This document shows, one piece after another, positions 18,111-27,709 of a stretch of 64,000 nt of DNA. The notes under the pieces are model-generated. The model saw nothing but the letters and a program-made list of their open reading frames with translations. It was not told the origin of the DNA and searched no databases. The stretch covers positions 12,067 through 76,066 of the forward strand of contig JBFWOF010000030.1 of the NCBI GenBank assembly GCA_050250665.1, given 5' to 3'. The DNA comes from JADKFD01 sp050250665 (lineage in GTDB: Bacteria; Pseudomonadota; Gammaproteobacteria; Xanthomonadales; SZUA-5). Numbering within the stretch: the stretch's first letter is position 1; each line of letters opens with the position of its first letter. Both the position numbers and the translations under genes were made by a program.

Positions 18111-18452
18111 CTAGCCGGCGTCGAGCGCGAGCAATCCACTGCGACGCTTGCTCAATTGGCGCTTGTTCGCGGCATCGATGCGACGCACCAGACGCGCCAG
18201 AGCGCCGTCCAGCGCTTCCAGCAGTTGGGCCGAGCGCGCTTCAGCGCGGAAATGGGTGCCATCGCGCAGTGCAACTTCGATGCTGCAGGCGTGATCGACG
18301 CCGCCCTTGGGGCCATTCAGATCACGGAACTTGCCAACCAGCTTGAGGATGCCCGGCGCCATGCGATCCAGCGCTCGGAGGGCCCGGACCACGAACATCG
18401 CACGCAGTCGCTGGGGGTCGGCCTGCAGTTGATCAATCACCTGGATTTGCAT
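18111..18452 (-). CDS. HPF/RaiA-like ribosome-associated protein
   Basis: This 113-residue protein shows the S30AE/HPF pattern: a first strand MQIQVIDQLQAD, a helix rich in basic residues (ALRALDRMAPGILKLVGKF), a two-strand hairpin (HACSIEVALRDGTHFRAEAR) and a final long helix (LLEALDGALARLVRRIDAAN). Small HPF-type proteins bind the 30S decoding centre and help make inactive 100S ribosomes in stationary phase. It is more divergent than canonical HPF and could be a paralogue. The ATG at 18452 has GAGGAC 8 bp upstream; extending the frame upstream gives sequence with no family resemblance. Confidence 0.7.
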   Translation of the reverse strand: MQIQVIDQLQADPQRLRAMFVVRALRALDRMAPGILKLVGKFRDLNGPKGGVDHACSIEVALRDGTHFRAEARSAQLLEALDGALARLVRRIDAANKRQLSKRRSGLLALDAG

Positions 18453-18858
18453 CGTGAATGTCCTCACTGGGTGGTTGTTGCGACTCCGATTCTGATCCCC
18501 CGGGACGGCAAAGGTTGCATGCTCGACTCCAGGCATTCAGCTGGACTGAACCGGATCTTTACACCGGCACAACAAGTGGCAGCGCACGAGCCCGAGTCTC
18601 TGGTTTTGGTGTCATCGCGAGCCACCGGTTTCGGCCCGAAAATGCCCACGGGCCATGAACTCGCCTGCTGCGCGTAGCCTGGTGTGCCGCGCAGCGGCTC
18701 ACCGGGGCTCTTTGGCCTCACCGCCCGGAGAGCGCTGCGCGCACTTCGGGCTTCAAAAGCCGGCTATTGCCGAATTACGAAGATTCAACGACTTGCGATA
18801 TCGGTTCATGGAGAGCCACCCGTTTCGGCCCGAAAGGGGCCATGAACCACGGCCACGC
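18453..18858. repeat. Repeat-filled gap (CCATGAACC family)
   Basis: These 406 bp hold no gene I can support. Two blocks of the GAGCCACC-GTTTCGGCCCG-GGGCCATGAAC family lie at about 18618-18660 and 18797-18845. Between them is a CCGCGCAGCGGCTCACCGG hairpin-prone stretch with an inverted counterpart (GAGAGCGCTGCGCGCAC). Confidence 0.5.
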
Positions 18859-19485
18859 TCAATAGCGCCGCATCAGCCCCACCAGCACGCCCTGGATCTG
18901 CACGCGCTCGGGCTCGTAGCGTTGCGTGGGATGATCCGGATTCTCCGATTCCAGTTCGATCCAGCCCGATCGCGGCCGCAGGCGCTTGAGCGTGGCCGCT
19001 TCGCCATCGATCAGGGCCACCACGATTTCGCCCGCCCGGGCCTGATCGCGCGATTCGATGATCACCAGGTCGCCATCATGCACGCCAATGTCGCGCATCG
19101 ACTCGCCGCGTACCTGCAGCACGTAACCGGTGCCGCGCGGTCGCATCGGTAGAGGGACCGCGATGCGCTCGTCGGAAGCCATGGCATCGATCGGCCTGCC
19201 GGCGGCGATGCGGCCCAGCAAGGGCAGGGTGCCCTCGTGTTCGTCATCGCCGGGTGGCGAGTGGCGCAAGCGCACGCCGCGCTGTTTGCCGTCCATCGGC
19301 TCGACCAGTTCCGCCGCGATCAGCGCGCTGACCTGCTTGTGCAGTGAGCCGCGCGAGGCCAGTCCGAGTTCAGCGCACAGCTGATCCAGCGTCGCCGGGT
19401 CGGCGCCATCCTCATGCCTTTTGAGCAGATGCTGATAGAGCTGGCGTTGCCCTGGGGTCAAAGAAAGCACTTGCGTGTTTTCCAT
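18859..19485 (-). CDS. LexA repressor/autoprotease
   Basis: This SOS repressor of 208 residues has an N-terminal winged helix-turn-helix and a C-terminal S24 autoprotease domain. Cleavage would fall at A95-G96 (IAAGRPID); the catalytic pair is S129 (RGESMRDIG) and K167 (DGEAATLKRL). RecA-stimulated self-cleavage would derepress target genes. The recognition helix SRGSLHKQVSALI is unlike E. coli LexA and resembles alphaproteobacterial LexA. ATG 19485 is used; an ATG at 19506 would add seven residues. It is divergent from the MrfA-like helicase gene, with a GAAC-N7-GAAC site between them, implying autoregulation and joint control. Confidence 0.93.
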   Translation of the reverse strand: MENTQVLSLTPGQRQLYQHLLKRHEDGADPATLDQLCAELGLASRGSLHKQVSALIAAELVEPMDGKQRGVRLRHSPPGDDEHEGTLPLLGRIAAGRPIDAMASDERIAVPLPMRPRGTGYVLQVRGESMRDIGVHDGDLVIIESRDQARAGEIVVALIDGEAATLKRLRPRSGWIELESENPDHPTQRYEPERVQIQGVLVGLMRRY

Positions 19486-19511
19486 TGGTTCTCTACGCTG
19501 AGTCATCGGGA

Positions 19512-19526
19512 GAACGAAAAGAGAAC
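19512..19526. promoter_or_regulatory. Predicted LexA box (GAAC-N7-GAAC; GTTC-N7-GTTC on the minus strand)
   Basis: This 15-bp direct repeat lies in the 46-bp space between lexA and the divergent helicase gene. GTTC-N7-GTTC is the established LexA-binding motif of Alphaproteobacteria, not of most Gammaproteobacteria (CTG-N10-CAG). A third half-site-like GTTCTC occurs at 19489-19494 in opposite orientation. The match between this motif and the alphaproteobacterial look of the LexA recognition helix is mutually supporting. Confidence 0.65.
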
Positions 19527-19531
19527 GAGTC

Positions 19532-22003
19532 GTGAGCTTAAACGCCGTGCTGTCAGATGTCGAGTCTGGATTTGGAGCGCCTGAAGCGCCGGCACCCGAT
19601 CGGGTGGCAGCCTTGGCAGCCAGGCTCAAGCGCAAGTACCGCGGGTGCATCACCGCCGAAGCGGTAACTCCGGCGCAGATCGGCAGCTACGCGCCCATAC
19701 CCGACAGCCTGGACCCACGGCTGCGGCAGGCGCTGCAATCACGCGGCGTGCGCGAGCTCTACAGCCATCAGGCCGAGGCCTGGCGCTTGCTGGACGAGGG
19801 CGGACATTGCGTCGTGGCCACGCCCACGGCCTCGGGAAAAACCCTGTGCTTCAATGGTCCTGTGCTCAACGCCGCGCTGCAGCATCAGGCCAAGGCCCTG
19901 TACCTGTTCCCAACCAAGGCCCTGGCACAGGATCAGGTGGCGGAACTGATGGAACTCAACCGCGCCGGTGAGCTCGGCGTGCGTGCCTACACCTTTGATG
20001 GCGATACGCCTTCCGACGCGCGTCAGGCGGTGCGCACCAAGGGCGATGTCGTGGTCACCAACCCGGACATGCTTCATCAGGCGATCCTGCCGCACCACAC
20101 CAAATGGGCGCAGTTCTTCCAGTCGCTGCGCTACATCGTCATCGACGAGGTGCACAGTTACCGCGGCGTGTTTGGCGCCCATGTCGCCAATGTGCTGCGT
20201 CGGCTACAGCGCGTCTGCGCCTTCTACGGCGTGCGCCCACAGTACATCTGCTGCTCGGCCACCATCGGTAATCCGCGCGAGCACGCACAGGCCCTCACCG
20301 GCATGCCCATGCAGGCGGTAACCGACAGCGGTGCACCGCGCGGTGCCAGCCATCTGTTGTTCTGGAATCCGCCGCCAATCAATCCCGACCTCGGCATTCG
20401 TGCCTCGGCGCGCTCGCAGGTGAGCAAGCTGGCGCGGATGAGCGTCAAGGCCGGGCTCAAGGCCATTCTATTCGCGCAGTCGCGGCTGATGGTCGAGGTC
20501 CTCACCAAGTATCTGAAGGATGTCTTCGATCACGATCCGCGCAAGCCGGCGCGGGTGCGCGCCTATCGCGGTGGTTATCTGCCGGAAGAGCGACGGCTCA
20601 CCGAACGGCTGATGCGCGCCGGGTCCATCGATGCCATCGTCTCGACCTCGGCTCTGGAGCTGGGCGTGGATATCGGTGCGCTTGATGTGGCCCTGCTGTG
20701 TGGCTATCCCGGCAGCATTGCCGCCACCCGCCAGCGCCTCGGCCGAGCGGGGCGCCGGCAGCAATCGGCGCTGGGCGTGCTGGTCGCCAGCAGCGAGCCG
20801 CTGGATCAGTTCGTGGTGCGCAATCCGGCCTATTTTCTGGAGCAGTCGCCGGAACATGCGCGTATCGATCCGGACCAGCTGCTGATCCTGCTCGACCATA
20901 TCCGTTGTGCCGCCTTCGAGCTGCCATTCACCGAGAGTGATCGCTATGGCGAGCGCGATATCCGCGAATTCCTCGAATATCTGGCTGAAGAGGGCGTGCT
21001 GCATCGGGATGGCGCCCGCTGGCACTGGATCGACGACAGCTACCCGGCCGGTGCGGTCAACTTGCGCTCGGTGGCTGACGGCAATTTTGTTGTCGTAGAC
21101 CGCACGGGTGGTAAGCAGACCATCATCGCCGAAGTCGATTTTTCATCGGCGGCGTTGACCTTGTATGAAGGCGCGATCTACATGGTGCAATCGGTGCCCT
21201 GGCAGGTCGAAAAGCTGGACTGGGTCGGTCGCAAGGCCTATGTCACACGCACTCACGTCGATTACTACACCGATGCCATCGACTACACGCGGCTGAAGCC
21301 TCTGGCCGAGTTTGGTCAGGCCGATTCCGGCGAGGGTGCGGCCCAGCACGGCGAAGTGCACGTGGTTCGGCGGGTCACTGGTTACAAGAAGATCCGTTAT
21401 TACAGCCACGAGAACATCGGCTACGGACCGGTCAATCTGCCGGATCAGGAGTTGCAGACCACCTCGGTCTGGTGGCGGCTGTCGCCGGAAGCCATCGATC
21501 GGGCATTCAGGACCCGATTCGAGGCGCTCGATGGCTTTCTGGGCGCGGCCTACGCATTGCATACGGTGGCCACGCTGCTGTCCATGTGTGAGCCGCGCGA
21601 TCTGGGCAAGGCCGTGGGCAGTGGCGACAACGACTGGTCGGCCCAGGTGTCGAGCAAGGGTCGCGGCGAGTTGCGGGGGCCGGGTGGCGAGGCGCTCGAC
21701 GTCGAGACGCTGGCGAGCTTCGCGCCTGCGGTCTATCTGTACGACAACTACCCGGGTGGCATCGGCCTGTCCAGACCGCTGTTCGAGCGGCGCGAAGAAC
21801 TGGTGACGGCGGCCATCGGTCTGATCTCCGGCTGCCGGTGCGGCCCGGGCTGCCCGGCCTGTGTCGGGCCGATACTCAGCACCGACGAGCAGCGTTCGCC
21901 CAAGGGCAGCGCGCTGCGGGTGCTGGCCTTGCTGAAGCACCGGAGCGGCGCGTCGATGCCTACACTGGTCGACGCCGTGCCGGCGACGGCAAGCCGGCAC
22001 TAA
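19532..22003 (+). CDS. MrfA-like DEAD/DEAH helicase with DUF1998 zinc domain
   Basis: This 823-residue superfamily-2 DNA helicase has Walker A ATPTASGKT (96-104), the DEVH box at D205-H208, and motif VI QRLGRAGRR (about 401-409). Its C-terminal DUF1998 domain carries the metal-binding cysteines CRCGPGCPAC (about 766-775). It matches B. subtilis MrfA (YprA) and the related Hrq1, 3'-5' helicases involved in repair of mitomycin C adducts. The next gene encodes a MrfB-like nuclease, the known partner. The GTG at 19532 starts 6 bp after the predicted LexA box, so DNA damage is likely to induce it. Confidence 0.9.
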   Translation: MSLNAVLSDVESGFGAPEAPAPDRVAALAARLKRKYRGCITAEAVTPAQIGSYAPIPDSLDPRLRQALQSRGVRELYSHQAEAWRLLDEGGHCVVATPTASGKTLCFNGPVLNAALQHQAKALYLFPTKALAQDQVAELMELNRAGELGVRAYTFDGDTPSDARQAVRTKGDVVVTNPDMLHQAILPHHTKWAQFFQSLRYIVIDEVHSYRGVFGAHVANVLRRLQRVCAFYGVRPQYICCSATIGNPREHAQALTGMPMQAVTDSGAPRGASHLLFWNPPPINPDLGIRASARSQVSKLARMSVKAGLKAILFAQSRLMVEVLTKYLKDVFDHDPRKPARVRAYRGGYLPEERRLTERLMRAGSIDAIVSTSALELGVDIGALDVALLCGYPGSIAATRQRLGRAGRRQQSALGVLVASSEPLDQFVVRNPAYFLEQSPEHARIDPDQLLILLDHIRCAAFELPFTESDRYGERDIREFLEYLAEEGVLHRDGARWHWIDDSYPAGAVNLRSVADGNFVVVDRTGGKQTIIAEVDFSSAALTLYEGAIYMVQSVPWQVEKLDWVGRKAYVTRTHVDYYTDAIDYTRLKPLAEFGQADSGEGAAQHGEVHVVRRVTGYKKIRYYSHENIGYGPVNLPDQELQTTSVWWRLSPEAIDRAFRTRFEALDGFLGAAYALHTVATLLSMCEPRDLGKAVGSGDNDWSAQVSSKGRGELRGPGGEALDVETLASFAPAVYLYDNYPGGIGLSRPLFERREELVTAAIGLISGCRCGPGCPACVGPILSTDEQRSPKGSALRVLALLKHRSGASMPTLVDAVPATASRH

Positions 22004-22035
22004 CGCGCTGGCCCGGGACCAGGAGCGGGGTAAGC

Positions 22036-22896
22036 ATGGATCTGCGCCAACGATTGGGGCAGCTCAGCGGCCGAAGTACGGCGCCCGCGACGCTGCCGCC
22101 ACCGGACCCCGAATGGGCGGAACGCCTGGGTCGATTGCGACTGCTGGCGCGTGAGCGCAGCGGCCAGGTGACCGATAGTCGGCCCGCGGAGCTTCCCGGT
22201 CACGAGCTTGCGCCCGGGCTGCGTTTGCACGAAGTTCGCGTCAGCGCCCTGCGCCTGAAACTCGCCGGGCTGGATGTGCCCGATGTGCTGCGAGCACCCT
22301 GGGATCCGGATCTGGCAGTGCCACTTGAAAATCTGCGGCTGTTCGACACCGAAACCAGCGGTCTTTGCGGTGGGGTAGGGCTCAAGGTGTTCCTGCTCGG
22401 GGTCCTGCGCTGGGACTCCGAGGGCTGGGTGATGCGCCAGTACCTGATGACCCGACCATGCGGCGAGGCCGCGCTGGTGGATGCCTGGGTGGGCGAATGC
22501 GCAGGCGCGGCACATCTGGTCAGCTACAACGGCAAGTCTTTCGATGTGCCGGCGATGCGCACGCTGGAAACCCTGCATGGCCGGGACTCGGGATCGGCCG
22601 CCATCGGACACTGGGATCTGTTGCACCCGGTGCGCCGGGCTTTTCGCAGTGCCTGGCCAAACTGCAAGCTGACCACCGCCGAGCGCATGTTGCTGGGCAA
22701 GGAGCGTGGTCTGGACCTTCCCGGTAGCGAGGCGCCGCGCGCCTGGCGCGTATACCTGGCCACTGGCCAGACCCGGGATCTGCTACGCGTCATGCAGCAC
22801 AACCGCTATGACCTGGAAGCGCTGTTGCGGGTAATGCGCGCACTGCTGAACGTGCCGGCTTCGGCGCCGAGGCGGACCAGGGTGAGGGCGGCGTAG
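22036..22896 (+). CDS. MrfB/YprB-like RNase H-fold exonuclease
   Basis: This 286-residue protein has a DEDD-type nuclease core: LFDTETSGL (D104, E106), HLVSYNGKSFDVPAM (second Asp near 170) and HNRYDLEALLRVM (final Asp). This matches the ribonuclease H-like YprB/MrfB family. In Bacillus, MrfB works with the MrfA helicase in an excision pathway for mitomycin lesions that is separate from UvrABC. Here it follows the helicase by 32 bp with AGGAG about 10 bp before the ATG, so the two form an operon. The N-terminal ~95 residues are a poorly conserved linker. It lacks the C-terminal TPR-like extension of the Bacillus protein, being about 125 residues shorter. Confidence 0.85.
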   Translation: MDLRQRLGQLSGRSTAPATLPPPDPEWAERLGRLRLLARERSGQVTDSRPAELPGHELAPGLRLHEVRVSALRLKLAGLDVPDVLRAPWDPDLAVPLENLRLFDTETSGLCGGVGLKVFLLGVLRWDSEGWVMRQYLMTRPCGEAALVDAWVGECAGAAHLVSYNGKSFDVPAMRTLETLHGRDSGSAAIGHWDLLHPVRRAFRSAWPNCKLTTAERMLLGKERGLDLPGSEAPRAWRVYLATGQTRDLLRVMQHNRYDLEALLRVMRALLNVPASAPRRTRVRAA

Positions 22897-23220
22897 CTGC
22901 GTCTTCTGGCCGCCGTGCCGGTTCTCGGCAGGGCGCAACTGGCAAACCTTGGCAGCGGTCGCGACGCAAGGTCGCTCCTACTGTGGGAGCGGACTCCGTC
23001 CGCGAACGGGCGCAGGGTGTAGCCAAGCTATGCCGAAGGCTCACCTGCGGTCGGTTTCGAACAAGGCCCAGAGGGCGCCATTGGCGTACCGCGGCTACTC
23101 GCAGGATCGGGAACGCCGAGTTGCACTCGGCGCTGTTGATCTTGATCGCTACAACGGGACAGCCGACCAGCACGAGCGCCGACTGCAAGTCGGCGATCCC
23201 AGGGAGCTCCGCCCATCGCA
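22897..23220. repeat. Gap with GATCGCCGAGTTGCACTCGGCG-type inverted repeat
   Basis: No gene is seen in 324 bp. GTCGCGACGCAAGGTCGCTCC and GTGGGAGCGGACTCCGTCCG modules lie at 22955-23005. An element at 23108-23201 then has outer arms GGAACGCCGAGTTGCACTCG and CGACTGCAAGTCGGCGATCC around a 40-bp loop; a second copy is at 32752-32855. Confidence 0.65.
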
Positions 23221-23667
23221 TCAGCGCTGATCGCCGCCCCAATGATCACCCTTGCGTCGGCCGTCCTTGCTGCGCCGGTTGCTGGCCTTGCCATCGCCCA
23301 GATTCAGCACGGTTTGGGCGTCGACCAGCCCCCGTCGTTGTCGGCGTCGCCCTTCGGTCACCGGTAGATATTCACAATTGCAAGTGCGCCCGCATCCAGC
23401 TATCGGCAGCCGTACCGCTTGCTCGGTGCGGAAGCGCTGGCCATCGCTTTCGCGTGCCCAGTTGCAGGCGCGGGGGCCCTCGCCGGCCTTGAGCTCCCAG
23501 GCGCGAATGCTGCGCAGCTTCGTGTAAAGGCGCGGATTGGTGACCCGGGATGGGAGTTGCGCCAGTTCCCCGAGCCTGGCCCGCCGGCGTCGCAACCGAA
23601 GAAACAGTGCGGCCACGACCAGCAGCACAATGGTTGCGACGATGGCACCGGTAGTCAGCGTATCCAT
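23221..23667 (-). CDS. Membrane-anchored basic protein of unknown function
   Basis: This 148-residue protein has one N-terminal helix (IVATIVLLVVAALFLRLRR) followed by a highly basic cytoplasmic region. It contains a four-Cys cluster (C68 alone, then CGRTCNC near 92-98) that might bind a metal. The tail is very basic (NRRSKDGRRKGD). I do not recognise the family. It is divergent from smc, 228 bp away. In Xanthomonas relatives smc is followed by zipA, an N-anchored division protein; this protein has ZipA-like topology but none of the FtsZ-binding domain, so it is not called ZipA. Confidence 0.6.
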   Translation of the reverse strand: MDTLTTGAIVATIVLLVVAALFLRLRRRRARLGELAQLPSRVTNPRLYTKLRSIRAWELKAGEGPRACNWARESDGQRFRTEQAVRLPIAGCGRTCNCEYLPVTEGRRRQRRGLVDAQTVLNLGDGKASNRRSKDGRRKGDHWGGDQR

Positions 23668-23788
23668 GGCAGCGCCCGATCGGAACAGTTACGTTCAGCA
23701 TGAACGCCCCTGCGCCCGGCAACAAGTCCCCGCGCAGACCGGTTGGAACCTACCTGAGCTCACGCCCGTTGGCGGTCAGGCTCTCGAA

Positions 23789-23816
23789 TTGGCGCTCGGG
23801 ATCGCGGTGCTATAGT
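23789..23816 (+). promoter_or_regulatory. Sigma-70-like promoter upstream of smc
   Basis: TTGGCG at 23789-23794 and TATAGT at 23811-23816 are separated by 16 bp. The -10 element is 80 bp upstream of the smc ATG at 23896. It is the best sigma-70 match seen in this intergenic region. Confidence 0.5.
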
Positions 23817-23895
23817 TCGCGGTCCGGTTGCCGGGGCCAGTCGATGGCGCCAAGGCATCCGGCTTGGCCACCGATCCTCGAGAATTGCCCGCGCA

Positions 23896-26800
23896 ATGCG
23901 TCTAGCCACTGTCAAACTGGCCGGTTTCAAGTCTTTCGTCGACCCGACGACCTTGCACCTGCCCACCAATATGACGGCGGTGGTCGGGCCAAACGGCTGC
24001 GGCAAGTCCAACATCATTGATGCGGTCAAGTGGGTGCTGGGCGAATCCGCGGCCAGCCGCTTGCGCGGCGATTCCATGACTGACGTCATTTTCAACGGCA
24101 CCACCGAGCGCAAACCGGTGGGTCAGGCCTCGGTGGAGCTGATCTTCGATAACTCCGACGCCAGCATCCTCGGCGAGTACGCGGCGTACAACGAGATTTC
24201 GGTGCGGCGCGTGGTCGGGCGCGACAGTCAGTCGCAGTACTGGTTGAACGGCACCAAATGCCGTCGACGCGATGTGACCGATCTGTTTCTGGGTACGGGG
24301 CTAGGCCCGCGTTCCTACGCGATCATCGAACAGGGCATGATTTCGCAGATCGTCGAAGCGGCGCCCGAAGACCTGCGCGTGCATCTGGAAGAAGCCGCCG
24401 GCATCTCCAAGTACAAGGAGCGGCGCAAGGAAACCGAGTCGCGCATGCGCGCCACGCGCGAGAATCTGGAACGTCTGAAAGACGTCAGCGACGAGGTCGA
24501 CAAACATCTGGAACATCTGCGCCGGCAGGCCAAGCAGGCCGAGCGTTGGACCGAGCTGCGCGCCGAACAGCGCAAGGTGGATGCCGAGGCCAAGGCCCTG
24601 GCCTGGCGGGCGCTGGCACAGCAGCTGGAGGCCGAGATCGCCAAGCTGCGGCAGACCGAGTTGCTGGTCGAACAGCTCGCCACCGATCAGACCCGCAACG
24701 AGGCCGATATCGAGGCCGCACGGACCCAGCACGGCGAGGCCGCCGAGGCTTTCCGCTCGGTCCAGGCCGAGCATTATCAGGTGGGCGCGGAAATTGCCCG
24801 GGTCGAGCAGCAGCTGAATTTCCGCCGCGACAGCGTGGCCCGCCTCAAGCGCGAGCTGGCCGAGCTGGCCGGTCAGCGCGAGCATCTGAGCGAGCAGGGC
24901 AGGCTGGATCGAGAGCAGGAGCAGATGCTGCAGCAGGCGCTCGAGCGCGAAGAGCCCAAGCTCAACGCACTGGCTGACGCCGCTGAAGAACGCAGCGAAG
25001 CACTGGCCGCGGCGGAAGGCGCGCTGGCGCAGTGGCAGAGCCGAGCCGATCTGCTCAATCGCAGTCAGGGTGAGGCCACCAAGGCCGCCGAAGTCGAGCG
25101 CACTCGCATCGATTATCTGGAACGGCAGGTGCATCAGGCGCTCAAGCGCCGGGAAATCCTCGATTCGGAAACCGCGATGCTGAGCTCGCGTGGCAGTGCC
25201 GACGAGCTGAACGCGCTGCGCGAGGGACTTGCTGCTGAAGAAGCCACCGTCGAGACGCTGTCGGCGGAACTGGATGAGCGCAAATCGGCTTTGTCCAGGG
25301 CCGAGCAGACTCTGCGTGGCACGCAGACGCAACTGAATCAGGAACGCCAGCAGCTGAGCGCGGCGCGCGGACGCCTGGCGTCGCTGGAAGCCCTGCAACA
25401 CGCCGCCCTGGGCGAGGACAAGCGCGATCTCGGCGCCTGGCTGAGCAAGCAGGGTTTGCAGCAGGCGCCCAGACTCGGCACCTTGCTGCAGGTCGAGCCC
25501 GGTTGGGAAGCGGCCGTGGAGACGGCACTGGGCATGGCCCTGGAAGCCATCGTCATCGATGCCGCGGCCAGTCGCGAAATCGATGTCGCCAGCCTGCCCA
25601 AGGGCGTGTTGACACTGGTGGATGCCAACAGCGCGAGCGCAGCCCTGACCCCAGGATGCCTGGCGGAAAAAGTCCGCGGACCGGCGGCGCTGGCCAGCTG
25701 GCTGGGCGGCATCATGGCGGTCGAGGACGAGTTTGCGGCGCGCTCGATGGCGCCTACACTGGCGCCGCATCAGAGCGCCATGACCCGCGACGGCCATTGG
25801 TTCGGACCCGGCTGGCGGCGCATCGATCGCGGCAGTCAGGGACACGAAGGGGTGATTCAGCGCGGTCGCGAGATCGAAGCACTCAAGGCCAATATCGAGG
25901 CCATGGATGCGCGGTCGGCCGAGCTGGAAGATTCGCTGGCCCAGAGTCGCAGCGCCCTGGCCGAAGCCGAACGCATGCGCGAACTGGCGCAGACCAGTCT
26001 GTATGCGGCGCATCGCAAGCTGGCGGATTTCGCCGGGCGCGTGCGCAGTCACGAAGGCAAGGTCGAGCAGGAGCGGCAGCGCCGCGAAGCCATCGCCAAG
26101 GAGCGCGAGCAGCTGGCCGAGCAGATTGCCCAGGCCGAGCAGCAAGTCAAGGAAGCGCGCGGCAAGCTCAACGGCGAGATGTCCAGACTGGAAACCCTGG
26201 CCGAGCAGCGCGAGCAACTGGAGATCGAGCGGCAGCAGCTGGCGCAGGCGCGTGAAAGCGTGCGTGCCGGCGCCCGTGAAGCGCAGGAAGGCGAGCGTCA
26301 GCTGGCGCTGTCGGTGGAGTCAAAGCGCACTGCGGCGCGTTCGCTGACCGCCGCCATCGAGCGCATCGAGCTGCAGCTGTCACAGCTGGAAGGTCGCCGT
26401 GTGCAGCTGCAACAGCAACTAGCCGAGACCGATGGACCACTGCCCAAGCTGGAAGAAGAGCTGCGACTGCATCTGGATCAGCGCGTGATCGTCGACCAGA
26501 AGCTGAGTGCGGCCCGTCAGCAACTGGAGCAGCTGGATCAGCGGCTGCGCAAGCAGGATTTCGAGCGCCAGCGCATCGATCATCAGCTGGCCCAGGCGCG
26601 CGAGAAGAAGAGTCAGGCACAACTGGCCGAGCAGGCCATCCGGATCAAGGCCGAGGCTCTGGAAGAGGCCATGCACGCGGAAGGCTACGAGCGTGAGGCG
26701 GTGCTGGCCGAGCTCAATCCCGAGGCGACACTGCCGGCTTGGGAAGCACGCCTGGTCGATCTGGAACAGCGCATCAAGCGCCTGGAACCGGTCAATCTGG

Positions 26801-27402
26801 CGGCCATCCAGGAGTTGGAAGAACAATCCACGCGCAAGACCTATCTCGATGCCCAGCACGCCGACCTGACCGAAGCCCTGGAAACGCTGGAAGAGGCGAT
26901 CCGCAAGATCGATCGCGAAACCCGCACGCGCTTCAAGGAGACCTTCGACCGCGTCAACACCGGCGTACAGGAGCTGTTCCCGCGCCTCTTCGGTGGCGGG
27001 CACGCCTATCTGGAGCTGACCGGCGAGGACCTGCTGTCCACCGGCGTCAACATCATTGCCCGTCCGCCCGGAAAGAAGCCGGCCAGCATCGGTCTGCTTT
27101 CCGGCGGCGAGAAAGCGCTGACGGCGGTCTCTCTGGTGTTCTCCATCTTCCGCCTGAATCCGGCGCCCTTCTGTCTGCTGGACGAGGTCGACGCGCCCCT
27201 GGATGAGGCCAATGTCGGCCGCTTCAGTCAGATGGTGCTGGAGATGAGCAAGAGCGTGCAGTTCCTGGTGGTCTCGCACAACAAGGTCACGATGGAAGCC
27301 GCCAATCAGCTGGCCGGCGTGACCATGCGCGAACCCGGCGTGTCGCGACTGGTCAGCGTGGATCTGGCCGAGGCGACGCGCCTGACCATGCAGGCGGCTT
27401 GA
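23896..27402 (+). CDS. Chromosome segregation ATPase SMC
   Basis: This full-length SMC of 1168 residues organises and segregates the nucleoid with ScpA/ScpB. The N-terminal head has Walker A GPNGCGKSN (about 31-39). Long Ala/Glu/Gln-rich coiled coils span roughly 170-500 and 670-1000, split by a hinge around 510-660 (LGTLLQVEPGWEAAVETALG). The C-terminal head has the signature LLSGGEKALTAVSLVFSIF and Walker B FCLLDEVDAPLDEAN. It is followed by a 307-bp repeat gap and a threonine aldolase gene rather than zipA-ligA, the usual neighbours in Xanthomonas relatives. Confidence 0.97.
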   Translation: MRLATVKLAGFKSFVDPTTLHLPTNMTAVVGPNGCGKSNIIDAVKWVLGESAASRLRGDSMTDVIFNGTTERKPVGQASVELIFDNSDASILGEYAAYNEISVRRVVGRDSQSQYWLNGTKCRRRDVTDLFLGTGLGPRSYAIIEQGMISQIVEAAPEDLRVHLEEAAGISKYKERRKETESRMRATRENLERLKDVSDEVDKHLEHLRRQAKQAERWTELRAEQRKVDAEAKALAWRALAQQLEAEIAKLRQTELLVEQLATDQTRNEADIEAARTQHGEAAEAFRSVQAEHYQVGAEIARVEQQLNFRRDSVARLKRELAELAGQREHLSEQGRLDREQEQMLQQALEREEPKLNALADAAEERSEALAAAEGALAQWQSRADLLNRSQGEATKAAEVERTRIDYLERQVHQALKRREILDSETAMLSSRGSADELNALREGLAAEEATVETLSAELDERKSALSRAEQTLRGTQTQLNQERQQLSAARGRLASLEALQHAALGEDKRDLGAWLSKQGLQQAPRLGTLLQVEPGWEAAVETALGMALEAIVIDAAASREIDVASLPKGVLTLVDANSASAALTPGCLAEKVRGPAALASWLGGIMAVEDEFAARSMAPTLAPHQSAMTRDGHWFGPGWRRIDRGSQGHEGVIQRGREIEALKANIEAMDARSAELEDSLAQSRSALAEAERMRELAQTSLYAAHRKLADFAGRVRSHEGKVEQERQRREAIAKEREQLAEQIAQAEQQVKEARGKLNGEMSRLETLAEQREQLEIERQQLAQARESVRAGAREAQEGERQLALSVESKRTAARSLTAAIERIELQLSQLEGRRVQLQQQLAETDGPLPKLEEELRLHLDQRVIVDQKLSAARQQLEQLDQRLRKQDFERQRIDHQLAQAREKKSQAQLAEQAIRIKAEALEEAMHAEGYEREAVLAELNPEATLPAWEARLVDLEQRIKRLEPVNLAAIQELEEQSTRKTYLDAQHADLTEALETLEEAIRKIDRETRTRFKETFDRVNTGVQELFPRLFGGGHAYLELTGEDLLSTGVNIIARPPGKKPASIGLLSGGEKALTAVSLVFSIFRLNPAPFCLLDEVDAPLDEANVGRFSQMVLEMSKSVQFLVVSHNKVTMEAANQLAGVTMREPGVSRLVSVDLAEATRLTMQAA

Positions 27403-27709
27403 GGTTGTAGCTCACGTCGACCGCGTGAGTGAAGCGGTAAAACGTAAATCGAAAAGCGTCAAACGTAAAACGTAAAACGTCAATTTGGGTTTTTGGTGCT
27501 TTGGCTCCTGATTGACGTTTCAGGTCTTACGTTTTGATTCGCCACCACAGCCAGTCTGTTCGCAGGTGACTTGGTCGGTCGTGAGTTAAGGCTTCTGGGG
27601 CTGCGGCTTCGAATTGACGTTTTACGTTTTACGTTTGACCCATCCGGCATCGTCACGTAGATCGCTGCGCGCTCAACGTGACCTACTTGACCAACCTAGG
27701 CCCGCCACC
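27403..27709. repeat. 28-bp perfect inverted repeat of ACGTAAA iterons, plus CACGTAG hairpin
   Basis: Arms at 27458-27485 and 27612-27639 are perfect reverse complements of 28 bp. Each arm is built of short CGTAAAA/TTTTACG iterations (left arm begins GTCAAACGTAAAACG). The 126-bp interior repeats weaker forms of the same words (ATTGACGTTT, CTTACGTTTT). A CACGTAG-family hairpin follows at 27651-27686, just before the start of the next gene. A related AACGTTTAGCGTTTTACG stretch is at 36660-36687. Confidence 0.8.
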